Origin: Portulaca oleracea
Lineage: Eukaryota > Streptophyta > Magnoliopsida > Caryophyllales > Portulacaceae
Length of the DNA: 64,000 nt
Assembly: GCA_029582165.1 (NCBI GenBank)
Contig: CM055875.1
Location: 26,677,144-26,741,143 of the forward strand
Direction of reading: 5' to 3'
Below, one piece after another: positions 53,667-64,000 of this stretch. Under the pieces are notes generated by a model. That model saw only the letters and a program-made list of their open reading frames with translations, was not told the DNA's origin and made no database searches. The translations under genes were made by a program, and so were the position numbers. How positions within the stretch are numbered: the first letter of the stretch is position 1; the number at the start of each line of letters is the position of its first letter.

Positions 53667-54496
53667 TGTTGGGAATCTCCCGACAATGTTCGATATACAC
53701 AGAGATTAAACCAAAGTAATATATTAATTATATGTCTTGCTAGAGACCTCTATAATTAGTAATTAAATATGTTTAATTACAACTATATTATTTGGTCCTA
53801 CTGGGTCACACAAGTCAGTGCCTTGGAACAATGCATGTAACCTAAGTGATATTGTATTACGTTTAGAAAAGTTGGGAATTGATTTCTGTGAGAAATCAGC
53901 CCAACACGGACTGAACTGGGTTCAACACGGACCGTGTTGACACAACACGGTCCGTGGTGTCCATGGGCCGAGTTAATGGACCTTCTGGAGTCCAACACGG
54001 ACCGTGTTGTTTCAACACGGACCGTGTTGGGCCTAAGAAGCGCGCCGTTGCGTTAAGTCGACCCTTTAGGGTTTTGAACCCTCTCCCTAGGTTTTCTAAA
54101 CACTATATAAAGGGGTCTCTGGGAGAGATTATTCCACACCAACTGCCTGAGACTCTTAGAGAAATACCAAGGTGATTTCCTGAGTTCCTCTCTCTTTTAG
54201 TTTGCAGTTCTTGTTTCAGGAAACATTCTCATATACCAAATACATACATCTTAGATTGAGATTTGTATCGATCGGGTCGATCTAGCAATCAGATTCCCGG
54301 AGTGTTGCGTGGACTTTTCAGTGGAGGATTTCAGCATTGGAATCTGGAAGGTCAACCTCTTCTTCAGAGGGAATTAGCGATCAGGTATAATTACTAAAGC
54401 CTCTGCAATTGTTGCGATTAATTGTTTATAACTGTTATGAATATTCCGCCAATTAATCTGTATCTGTTTAGAAAATAGATAATCTAAAACCTAACA
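53667..54496 (+). repeat. 5' LTR of the copia element (830 bp)
   Basis: TGTTGGGA...ACCTAACA with near-inverted ends. TATATAAAG at 54104-54112. Four or more copies of the CAACACGGACCGTGTTG dyad (53922-54029) lie 75-185 bp upstream of the TATA box. The inner end is fixed by the primer site; the outer end by the TG and the break in NRPD2-like similarity. Confidence 0.75.
53900..54030 (+). promoter_or_regulatory. Palindrome array in U3 of copia LTR
   Basis: TCAACACGGACCGTGTTGA (53922-53940), an imperfect ACACGGTCCGTGGTGT copy (about 53946-53961), and CAACACGGACCGTGTTG twice (53993-54009, 54013-54029). A decayed half copy CAACACGGACTGAACTG precedes them. Confidence 0.75.
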
Positions 54497-54497
54497 G

Positions 54498-54509
54498 TGG
54501 TATCAGAGC
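54498..54509 (+). other. Primer binding site, initiator Met tRNA
   Basis: TGGTATCAGAGC one base inside the LTR end CCTAACA. Establishes plus orientation. Confidence 0.88.
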
Positions 54510-55156
54510 CACCAATTGCATGCTAAAGTATTATACTTGAATTCATAAGTAATTTCGTCAATAGTTGAATTATATTATGAATATGCTAGAGTAGATTTAT
54601 GCCTAAAATTTTAAAATTTTGTGAAAGTTTTAATCTTTGTTATTCATGATATTAAATCTGGAATTTTATTGTAAAAGTTCATGCTTTGTTATTGTTTATT
54701 TCTTATTGCCTTTAATTAATCGATTTTATGTTTGTTTAATTGTTAAATATAGTATGAACTCGATTAAATTTTGAATGTTTTAGAAACAATCATGTTTAAT
54801 ATTTTTAAACAGTAGGCAATACATGAAATAGGTCTAAATTTGCAAAATAGGGTTTTGTAGAATTATTTTCTCATTTAGTTTATTTACGGTAAATTTAATG
54901 ACAAATCGAAATAAAATATCAAATGAATTCGAAAATTTCTGAAATCTTTACAAGAAATGTCTGGAAGTGTTCTGGACTTTCCATAATGTTTGTAGATTTT
55001 TCCCAATTAAAATGGATTTTTAATTGAGTTTTCGTATCTGAAGAGAATTAAAATTTGTTTAATTCTCGGAATTTTATAAATTTGTAGAAATTTGTAAAAC
55101 TTCTGAAATTTATACAGTAGGTTACTGGATAACCATACTTTTAAGGAAAATATTTT

Positions 55157-58100
55157 TGTAAAACCCCGAAAAATCCAAAGATGTTGACCGTGACGTCGTT
55201 AATAAAGTAGGTTTGACTTCGTTATTTACTGTTGTTCGTGATGTGTTTATTTTTGCTAACACTTGAGCTCGTAGGATCGTGAGAGACTAACAAGGGTATA
55301 TCGGTAATTTCGTGGGTTTATTATTATTAGTTTTACTTTATTATTATTAGTATTATTATTATTTTGCTTATTAAAAACTTGTTAAATATGTGAATATTAA
55401 TTGTTATGTGGTTAGTATTAATAATATTATTATTAGTATTACTTATAATTCCTTAAATCTGATTATTAGTTTAATGGGTTGGGTTAGGAATAGGATTAGT
55501 ATTTGGGCCTAAATTGGTTGATAATATAAAAACCCTCTCCCCCTCTCAAACCCTAAACCCTAATACCAAACCCTAGCCTCCCCTCTCCTCTCTCTCTCCC
55601 TCCCTCTGCCCAAAGCGCTACCACCACACTGCCCTAGCCGTCGCCGGCAACCACCCAGGCCCCACCATCGCAGCCACCACTGCTTTCCTTCCTCTCTCCT
55701 CCTTCTTCTCTCTCACTCTCTTCCTCCCCCTCTGATCGAGTTTCTCTGCCACCACCACCGGACGACCACCGTCAATCCCACCGTTGCAGTCGCCTCGCCA
55801 CCCAAACGACCACCGGAAATCGCCGGCAGCCACCGCAACCGCCAGCCCTTGTTCTCTCTCATCTTCTCTCTCTCGTTTCCCCTTCTCGTTCTCTCTGTCT
55901 CTCCAGTCGCGCACACCGCCACCCATCACCACCACCGCTCTCGCCGTCGCCGCCTCGCCCGTCGCCGCCCTGCTCGTCGGAGAAAGCCACCGTGCCCTAA
56001 CCTACGTAAAACCCTAACCCTAACCCTAACCATCTGATAACCTGTTTTTATATTTTCCTTCTTTTTCCTTTTCTTTTTCCTTTTTCTTTTCTGTTTTTAT
56101 TTTCAAAAATTTTATTCTGTTTTTATAATTATTAAATTGTATTGTTAGTTTTGTAATTAGGAAAATTACGTGTAATCTTGTTCTTAATTGTAATTATGTG
56201 TAATTTGTAATAAGTTGTTATGTGTAATTAATTGTTATTGTATTGTTTTTATTTACATATAATTTGTTTAATTATTATTATTGTGTTTTTGTTATTAGGG
56301 TTGTAATAGTTAAATTGTTAGGGTTCAATTGGTATTGTACTTGTCCTTGTAAATCATGTTAGGGTTAGATAACTTTATTATTGTATGTACGAAATTGGAA
56401 ATTTATTACCTAGGTTAATTCTTGAATTTTAGTTATAAAAATCGTTATGTTCTTTATTGTTCTTTAAAAGTAAATCTTATTAGTTTGTTAAATAAATTAG
56501 TTAACCTACTACAAGTTGATTTCTTATTAATAAAATCTTGAATTCTTGATTAGTAGTTACATGTATATTGTACTTTATTTTACATGTTCTTTAAGCCTTT
56601 CTTGAATCTTGAATTAAGAAACCCACATGTTTAACCACCTTTAATGTTTCTTGACATTCTTGTTTCTTTTTGTTATAACTTACTTGTAAATAATCCATGT
56701 TTTAATATTTAAAATCTTGGTCAAGTAATTTATGTTTTAAGTAATTTTATTTCTTTTATGACTTTAGGATTGATTAAAATTTATTAAAGTGTCTTTCATG
56801 TTTTCTAAATTAGGTTAATACTACAAGTTTAATTGTTGGACCTAAGTTAAGTTGGACTTCATATCTTAGACCCTAGCTACTGTTCCGAGTCCAAATTAGA
56901 ACCCCGAGACCGATTGGTAAAAGTTAGAACCGAAATAACAAATTAATTAAGAACCGGTAACAGGACAGTTTTGTTAGTGTCTAAAGATCGGGTTGCCACG
57001 ATTAGTATAGTTGTCTTTTGACTGAGCCCTTTTATCTGGAGGTTCCCTTGGATGTTAGAAACCATAGGAGTTTTACGGATCGAACGTTTGATTTGTATAT
57101 CCCGAGTTATAACCGTTTTACCAGAACCTGTCAGAACTGGATCAATTGGGAAGATGGGTGTTTTTAGAGTTCTTCGGGACTGATTTGGGCTTAGCCATCA
57201 ACATAGAAGTTTTCATAGACGTCCTGAGGTTTCCAAAAAGTCCAGAACCAGACCCGTAGGATGTCGGGAAGTTGAGTTATGACCCATTTTATGTGAACGT
57301 TACAATCTGTCCTCTGCTTGCGTTTATTTATGAAAATTTGTTGAGTAAATTTTATGTGTGAACTTGTTATATTATTCCTTGAGTGTGTTAAGTGTAAATC
57401 ATAAATGATAGGAACCTAAGTGTTCCTAGGGGATGGGGTAGGTAGTTGATAGTTGATACTAACTTCGTTAGAACGCGTTTTGATTAGATAATTATTCTTA
57501 TTCTAGGCCCGAGTTAGTGCGTGACGTTAGTGAGCTCAAGTGTGTTCTTCTTTTTGCTGTGCTGTGAAGTATATCAGGTAATTGTCTATGCTCTAATCCC
57601 CACTAGGATGCTCTTTAAATGTGTTTTGATGTTTTATAATCTATTTTGAGAATTGCATCCCGAAAGGGGACTTTTGTGGAAACACGACCATCTGTTTTGG
57701 TAATCTTTTGATTCGATTGTGGTCTTGGTTTATTTGAGTTGAGAAAATTGGATGGTCTTTTATTCGAGGTTTTGTTAATGGTTTTGATAACTTGGGATGG
57801 TTTGACTTGAGAGTCGTGAGTTGAGTTTGAATAATGAATTAATAATTCAAAGTGGAAACATTAAGCGGGTTGTTGATTTGATGCCTTTGACAGGCTAATG
57901 TTTTTGCGGGTGATAACCCTGAGACCAGGATTCGATGCCTGTATGGGTTATGTGCCAGGAGATCAGGGTTTCATCCTTGATATAGGATAGATGTTATGAT
58001 GCCTTTGGTGGGCGACTGTTTGATGCCTTTGAGAGGCTAATGTTTATGCGGGTGATAACCCTGAGACCAGGATTCGATGCTTGTATGGGTTATGTGCCAG

Positions 58101-58638
58101 GAGATCAGGGTTTCATCCCTGATATAGGATAGTTGTTTGATGCCCTTGGTAGGCGATGTTCTTTATGGGATAGATATCCCGCCCGCAACTTAAAATATGG
58201 ATTGGATGGGTTGAGGAAACAGTATGGGATTAAAGGTTTGTAAAACGTTTGATTTGATCCCTCTCCCCAAAATGAATTGAAATGAACTTAAACTGTTTTA
58301 AACGTTAGGGGTAGACATTATTGAGATTTCCCCCTCATTTTTGAAATGTTTTGTTTTCAGGTGAAGATCTAAATGCTGGGGACGGGAATTAGAAGTGAGG
58401 ACGACGAGTCTAGAAGTCCTTGAATCTTTTATATTGTTTTCGTTATGATGTCTTAAAGTTTTGTTTTGAGTTGTTAATAGTTACTGTTAGCAGACAGTTG
58501 TGTTTTCCTTTCTCGCCTTGTGTTCCTTCGGGGATACGGCAGTGACGCCCAAACTAAATTTGAAGTCTTCCGCTAAGTTTTGTCTGTTAACGTTAGTTTG
58601 ACTTTGACTTTTCTATAATTGATTTCCGGGGCGTTACA
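55157..58638 (+). mobile_element. 3.48-kb solo LTR (Tekay/Del-like), TSD ATTTT
   Basis: Begins TGTAAAACCCCG and ends CGGGGCGTTACA, 12-bp near-inverted ends, with a 5-bp duplication ATTTT (55152-55156, 58639-58643). TATA-like ATATAAAAA (55524-55532) is followed by AAACCCTAAACCC, a CT run and a GCC-rich stretch (55620-55990) that imitates a first exon. No primer site or coding domain. A 142-bp unit starting GATGCCTTTGA is duplicated in tandem at about 57880-58160. Same layout as the LTR at 31402. Confidence 0.8.
57880..58163. repeat. Tandem duplication, period about 142 bp
   Basis: GATGCCTTTGACAGGCTAATG...GGATAG (from 57880) repeats from 58022 (GATGCCTTTGAGAGGCTAATG) with few changes. Confidence 0.85.
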
Positions 58639-58846
58639 ATTTTCCATTAATTTATCCGATTAAAATAAATTTTTTCAATTTAGATTTTCAGATCTGAGAG
58701 AAATAAAATTGTTACTTCTCTGAATTTTGTAAATTTATAGAAATATGCAAAGTTTTTGAAAATTTTACAGTAGTTTACTGGATAAGCATTCTGTTATGGA
58801 TAAAAGTTTCGTGAATTTTCAAAGTCGTTAGCTATTTTTCCTTTAA

Positions 58847-59075
58847 TCTATATATATTATAATAGAAATCATTGTGGGTCCCGCATAATAGAGCCACGGG
58901 AGTGACTGTAGGGGAATTGACCAATTATAACGTATAAAATTATATTTTTTTTTACTATTTTCAATTCTTTTTAATTTCAATCCAGATTTTATTTCAAAAT
59001 TTAAAAAAAAAAAACAGAAAGTATCACTAATCCTTGATTGTTTTGGACTCTGAATTAAATTATTTTAGTATTGCC

Positions 59076-59147
<72 letters not shown>

Positions 59148-59875
59148 ATAGAAATCATTGTGGGTCCCACGAAATAGAGCCACGGGAGTAATGTAGAGGA
59201 ATTGGCCAATCACAACGTAGAAATTTTTTTTTTTTCAATTTTATTTTATTCTCAATGCTTATTTTATTTTAAATTTTTTTTAAAAAAAACCAGAAAGTAT
59301 CACTAATCCTTGACTGCTTTGGACTCTGAATTAAATTATTTTGGTACAAATAACAGTAATTATAATAATAATAATAATCTATATTCTCTATATTATAATT
59401 GAAATTATTGTGGGTCCCATGAAATAGAGTCACGGGAGTGATTGTAGGGGAGTTGGTCAATCATAATGTAGAAAAAATTTTTTCTTTCTATTTTCAATTT
59501 TTTTTATTCTCAATCCGGATTTTATTTTAAAATTTAAAAAATTAGAAAGTATCACTAATTTTTGACTGCTTCGGACTCTGAATTAAATTATTTTTGTGCA
59601 AATAACAGTAATTATTTTGGTGGTTCCTATAATAATAATAATAAATAATAATAATAATAATAACAATAATAATAATAATAATCTTCTATATATTATAACA
59701 TAAATCATATGTAGATATGTACCTTTTGAGCAATTTATTATAATATCTTTTCATTTGACAATCTAATTATTGTTTTGTTCATTTTAAATTGTACGTATAC
59801 TTATCATTTAATTCTACTTTTTAATTTAAATAACTATTTTATTATACTCCGTGTGTCGCACGGGTTGAAGACTAG
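58847..59875 (+). mobile_element. Non-autonomous Helitron with repeated 5' ends
   Basis: Begins TCTATATATATTATAATAG after an A and ends with a hairpin CCGTG-TGTCG-CACGG (59849-59863), then GTTGAAGACTAG before a T, the Helitron signature (A/TC...CTAG/T, no duplication). Inside, the 5'-end sequence (TATTATAATAGAAATCATTGTGGGTCCC) recurs at about 59141 and 59378, and a shorter TCTATATATTATAACATAAATCAT at 59685. The copies are separated by (AAT)n tracts. Only one 3' end is present. No Rep/helicase coding. Confidence 0.82.
59077..59147. repeat. (AAT)n(ATT)n palindromic microsatellite
   Basis: About 13 AAT units run directly into about 11 ATT units, giving a ~70-bp perfect foldback inside the Helitron. 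Confidence 0.9.
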
Positions 59876-60165
59876 TTTTCAGATCAACAACGAAGTATAA
59901 TTGTTTACTTTTTTTTATTTTTATCCTAATTTTCGAAATTTGATAAAAATCTGAAAATTTTACAGCAGCATATTAGATGAACCTACTGTATGCGAAAATT
60001 ATAAAATTTATTTTTTAAACTTATCGGACTATTATTATTTATTTTCTTCTTGAACGGAGAATTAAAAGGTTTAATTCCCTAAAATTTTACAATCTTTTGA
60101 AAATTGTTAGAGTTCTGGAAAATATTCATATTGGGTTATTAGATAACACTATGATATGAAACTCT

Positions 60166-61044
60166 TGTTGAAGACAGGGTCAAGGTCTTTCACTGTACAT
60201 CTGCGAAGGACCTTAGCTTTTGATGAAAGCCAAAATCCGGAAAAGGGAAGTTGCCATATATTATATATTCTGATTATATAATATATATTCGGATATGTTT
60301 TGATTGTGTGATTTATTTGTAAATATAAATCATAAGGAAAACAAATCAAGAGGATTGTGCAATCAAATACAAACCCAAAAGGAAAGAATCCGTTGGATTA
60401 TTGATGATTGAGGAAGCATCAACACAAAAGGGAAGAATCAACAATGAAGGCAAGTTACCGTTGGAATGACTCAAGTTCAAGTATCCAAAACCCTCTATAA
60501 AAAGGACGATTGAAGAACTGAGAACTTAGGCGATTCCACACGGAAGTAATCGCAGAGTAAGAAATCCGGTGGGATTTCTCCGAGTGTGTAACCAATGGTT
60601 CGGTGGTGAAGGTAGCCAGTAAAGGACCTCTGGTGAAGGTATAGCCAAGGACCTTGGTTAGCATTCGTTGTGTCCACATGTGGTGGAGAGATGGTGTGTA
60701 GCAGAGCCTTGACGGACTAAGGCTGTGCATGTGAGTTTGTGCTTCAATGTAATCCATCGTGTTCCAAATCGCCGCTAGGGTTTTTCCTACGACGATCCTT
60801 ATCTGTAGCTGACTCAAGGACATTCAATCTTGGTCAGTGATCCTATCAGTAACTGCCTTCGGGTTGTTACTTCTTGTTTTGTTTTGTAAGTGTAACTTGT
60901 TCTTTGATTGTTATAAATCTAATGAGGTATTTCAGTTACACTGTGTTTTGATCCTTGGCTTGAAACCAAGGAAGTTTGTTCTAACGTCCTTACCTAGCGT
61001 GTCGATCTTAATTGTGAACTTCACCTCCCTCAAGGCCCTCAACA
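60166..61044 (+). mobile_element. Copia-type solo LTR, TSD ACTCT
   Basis: 879 bp, TGTTGA...TCAACA with perfect 6-bp inverted ends and a perfect 5-bp duplication ACTCT (60161-60165, 61045-61049). TATAAAAAGG at 60496-60505. It contains AAGGACCTT words like the Sirevirus at 1-9 kb (for example 60207 and 60650) but different termini, so a related Sirevirus lineage is likely. No internal domain remains. Confidence 0.9.
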
Positions 61045-61115
61045 ACTCTTAATTCGATAAGTTATGATAATTTTATTTAAGTTTTTCATTGACGAAATTA
61101 ACTACTACTGGGAAG

Positions 61116-61172
61116 CAACACGGACCGTGTTGATCCAACACAGACCGTGTCGATCCAACACGGACCGTGTTG
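61116..61172. repeat. Three CAACACGGACCGTGTTG-type dyads in copia interior
   Basis: CAACACGGACCGTGTTG (61116-61132), CAACACAGACCGTGTCG (61136-61152, imperfect) and CAACACGGACCGTGTTG (61156-61172), each separated by ATC. The spacing of 20 bp is exact. Confidence 0.85.
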
Positions 61173-63089
61173 CCAGCAGTTTTGGTGAAATCGTGTGTTT
61201 TAGGATTTTGTAATTAATTTTGGAAATTAATTATTAAATTCTATTACTACTAAATCAGTTGATGAACATAAAATCTATTATTTTGTAAAGTTTAGGAAAC
61301 TTACAATATCTTTAAAAGATATAGTATCTTTTAGATTTCTTGATTTTAGGAAAATAGAGTATTTTGTGTGTATAGGTATAAAATCCTAAATCTGTTTAGG
61401 TAACTAAGATGAAATTTGGAATTTTGTTTATTTTATTAATCATGCAAACTTTTAGGAAACCTTATTTAGTATTTGTTTCCTCATATGTGTTATATTCCAA
61501 TTATATATGCCTTTATAATTTGTTATTTAAGCATGTGTTATATTTCATATAATTATTGCAATATTACATTTTTGCATGTGCTTCTAGTATGGTCATAGAT
61601 AGTCGATTTTACCGATCTGCGCACTGGGTTGGGTGAAATACGGTCTGCGTGCCGTCGTTGAATTAATTTTAAATTTAAATTTTCAGTTAAGTTTATTTTA
61701 ATTCATGTAAGGCCTCAATTGTGAGGTCCATTTTGTAAATTTGTTGTAATTGGAGACATCAAGTTGAGTGGGAGCCCAACAACAATGGAGGTGGTGATTC
61801 GAGTGGGAGCCCATCCAAAGAAGTTGCAAAACCCAAGAAGAGTTTATTAAAGACTGTCAAGGCTTAGTTAAAATTAGTTTGATTAAGTCTAGGTGGCCAA
61901 ACCAGGGGTTTTATTTTATGCTTTAATTTGTTATAACATGTTGTTTTATTATTCCTTTTATACTTTTCGAAAGAGTTCACCTAGAATTGCATGCTTAGGA
62001 TAATAGAATCTACTCTAAAAAATATATTATTGCTCAACCTATCGAAACACCACTTAGATGGATAAATAAAGAAAGTCAAAGCGAATTATTTGTTCATCAT
62101 TAATAAGTAGGGTGGGAGCTAGGTCAATTCAAATTGGCTATCAAAATAGTTTTGGGCCAAGAGCAGAGGAAGAGAAATATTGTATTCGATACAAATTTCT
62201 TGCCAAGAATCATTTTGAATGATCGATCATAAGATGATCCACCAAAGATAACATGGGATCGAGTTTTGTTGGGCCAAAGTCCACTTGATCCCATGAGTCT
62301 TGTGGGTCTTGATAAATTAAAACACTAAATGAGAGTTGATAAAGTGTTTTGATTTGAAATTAAAATTAGTTTAATTTCTTTTGATGAATAATAACTAAAA
62401 TGAACCACCTTTTGTCTCATAGATTATGTCTTTTCACTCAAATATCCACCAGTAATAAAATATTGTTTTCTCCTTGAGAAAGAAAAAAACAATTACACCA
62501 ATTCCTTAATTGACATCGCTATCACAAGATTGTCTTGGGCGAATTAAAAGAAACATGTCTTTGATATAACGTTGAGCTAGGCATCAATATTAAGAGGTCA
62601 ATCAAGCCAAATGAATACATGTAATGTCATAGTATTCGTACAACTTTAACTTCAAAATGTTTGAAGATTAGAGGAAGGATTTCAATATTACCAACTCAAA
62701 ACCAAGTTCATCGAACTAGTTAGAGTTGATAAATATGAAACCAGTATCCAGATAGTCTCGGTTAAGATAAAGGTCAATTGATGACACTCATCTTCTGAAA
62801 TAAAATTGACTATTTTAAAACATGAGAAACCTCAGATCCCCTTTAGCCAAAAGATTGGCAACCAAAGATAGTCTTTTAGTGAAAGGGAAAATAAGATTTA
62901 AGAAATCTGTCAAAGACAAGAAGTCAAAGCAAAGGTAAGGACAAACAGTTGTACATACCCAACCAATGACAGCAACTGGTTACCAACCAGATCATGTATA
63001 TATGACACTGGGAGCGTGAATAACTATAAGAAAGACTTGAGATATGATTCCATTTCTAGGAAAATGCGTGTATGATACACACTACCCTT
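61173..63089. other. Copia interior, mostly unreadable
   Basis: Non-coding now. A GAGTGGGAGCCCA word is repeated at about 61775 and 61810, and GTCTGCGTGCCGTCGTTG near 61650 looks like conserved leader. No open frame supports gag. Confidence 0.35.
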
Positions 63090-64000
63090 ATTAAACCCAC
63101 TTTGAGTATTAGATACCGGTTGTGAAACTCGCATTTATGCAAATGTGTAGGATCTACAGCAAAGTAGATGAGCTTTGAAGGATGAGAGTCAGCCTACAAA
63201 TAGGAACATGCAATTAGTTGTAGTTCCTTATGAAGAATTGGTTGTTTATCTATTTCCTCAAGACTTATAAGAGAAATGTATAGGTGATTCTATGTTCTCA
63301 TTATAAGTATTTCTTACTCTCAATTAGAGAGAGAGGGGATCTTGGATAAACGCACCTAACACATTGAAACCAAAATATTTAAAAGGAATAACTCATGTTC
63401 AAACATAAAACATGTAACTATCTATTAAGTCATGCAAATCAGAGTGCATTCAGAAGCGTCATAGTGATAGACTTTTGAATGATAAGACTTTGAAACATGT
63501 GATGTCTACAAAGCATGAATGTACCTTTTACAAGAAAGGTTGAACGTGCCAACAAACACTCATGCATATGGATGTATGTAGTCCAATTGAGCACAAGTAC
63601 AAGGGATGGATTACTTCAAATATTCAAAGATGAATAAAATAACACATGGTGATTCATGTCTATGAGATTCATCTGAAGCTGGAATGTTAAAATAGTTTAA
63701 AGATTTCCAAAATGAAGTAGTCTTGGCGAAACAATGAGAGCGCCTGGATACGATCGAAGAAATGCTAATGGTTGTGCCAAGAGTTTGAAAAAATGACTCA
63801 AATTAAACATTATTCTGGCATTATAAGCTTAAGTTATATTAATCAGAAATGCATTCAAAAACTGCATAGTGTAGGATTTTGGAAAACCTAAACTTTGAAA
63901 AGTTCAATGTTTGTAAAGCATGCCTGATGGTTAAGATGACTAAAATCACCTCTTATTAGAACTGGTGACAAGCTAATGACTTATTAGGATGCAACATATT
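63090..64000 (+). pseudogene. Degenerate copia protease/integrase region, partly duplicated
   Basis: Around 63113 the DNA reads as LDTGCETR, the copia LDTGC protease-like motif. At about 63490-63600 it reads as CDVYKACMNVPFTRKVERANKHS, matching the GAG-pre-integrase zinc block before the integrase core. A second, similar stretch (AAATGCATTCAAAAACTGCATAG...GTTTGTAAAGCATGCCTGATG) follows at 63845-63930. Stops and indels are everywhere. The element continues beyond the window. Confidence 0.55.

Larger units (their letters stand above)
54880..60165 (+). repeat. Tandem leader repeat of about 165 bp, split by insertions
   Basis: The unit has GAGA(G)AATTAAAATTGTTTAATTCTC, GAATTTTATAAATTTGTAG and TACAGTAGGTTACTGGATAACCAT. 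Anchor copies lie at about 55118, 58766, 59970 and 60130. Subtracting the inserted LTR and Helitron gives spacings of about 161, 175 and 160 bp. A further diverged copy may precede at about 54958. Confidence 0.65.
53667..64000 (+). mobile_element. Degenerate Ty1/copia element with three nested insertions, runs off window
   Basis: 5' LTR 53667-54496, primer site 54498-54509, then a long non-coding leader of ~165-bp tandem repeats, then degenerate integrase-region sequence from about 63090. A 3482-bp solo LTR, a 1029-bp Helitron and an 879-bp solo LTR are inserted in the leader. No 3' LTR lies in the window. Gag was not recognised with confidence. Confidence 0.75.

Noticed and set aside
56008..56032. 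Telomere-like CCCTAACCCTAACCC repeat
   Set aside because: Only about three units of a six-base type, inside an LTR; plant telomere repeat is CCCTAAA. Not an interstitial telomere.
55618..56037. Arg/Glu-rich and Ser/Pro-rich frames resembling a gene start
   Set aside because: They lie in the GCC/CT-rich R region of a solo LTR with clear termini and TSD.

Overview
This is eukaryotic plant nuclear DNA, most likely from a eudicot with a large, repeat-rich genome. The evidence is Ty1/copia, Ty3/gypsy and LINE proteins, a Cassandra-type TRIM carrying 5S rRNA-like LTRs, plant-type nuclear tRNAs, MITEs, a Helitron, and fragments resembling plant NRPD2/NRPE2, CLASP, trihelix and glycine-rich RNA-binding genes. 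The species cannot be named from sequence alone. Only one protein-coding host gene looks intact: a 644-codon intronless coiled-coil, tail-anchored protein at 19539-21473 (minus). Two clearly recognisable tRNA genes (Cys, Lys) sit head to tail at 44421-44572. Almost everything else is transposable elements in various states of decay.

Layout. 1-9.2 kb: a Sirevirus-type copia element on the minus strand. Its 5' LTR, primer site, gag, protease, integrase, RT/RNase H and an extra ORF after pol are all visible; pol is broken by stops and by a 1.85-kb solo LTR in the integrase region. 9.2-11.7 kb: a GAA microsatellite and a frameshifted glycine-rich RNA-binding protein fragment. 11.7-17.0 kb: a gag/protease-only Ty3/gypsy element arranged LTR-internal-LTR-partial internal, with a complete Cassandra TRIM in the partial copy and the matching empty site in the other copy. 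17.2-18.7 kb: trihelix and CLASP gene fragments and a hAT MITE. 19.3-21.7 kb: the host gene. 22.0-25.8 kb: MITEs, including a foldback element holding a solo LTR, a hAT MITE and a Mutator-like MITE, each with its own target duplication. 26.2-35.1 kb: a non-coding LTR element (LARD) inside an older LTR, then a 3.66-kb solo LTR. 35.3-37.3 kb: a dead LINE. 37.5-41.3 kb: a decayed minus-strand copia element holding a hAT MITE. 42.7-43.2 kb: a MITE inside a related MITE. 44.4-45.2 kb: the tRNA pair and a 269-bp TRIM. 46.2-52.5 kb: a nearly complete LINE with an 18-bp target duplication and an internal deletion. 52.6-53.7 kb: a hAT element and an NRPD2/NRPE2-like C-terminal pseudogene cut by a copia element. 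53.7-64 kb: that copia element's LTR, primer site and repeat-rich leader, interrupted by a 3.5-kb solo LTR, a non-autonomous Helitron and an 0.88-kb solo LTR, then degenerate integrase sequence running off the window.

The most interesting pattern is not a gene. Several unrelated LTR families carry clusters of short, nearly perfect palindromes in U3, tens to a few hundred bases upstream of their TATA boxes. The word differs between families, and within one array variant copies change both arms together so that symmetry is kept. A short dyad with the core GGWCC (AAGGTCCTT) is also scattered through the Sirevirus, coding region included. All boundaries and counts were read by eye; no alignment or search was run.
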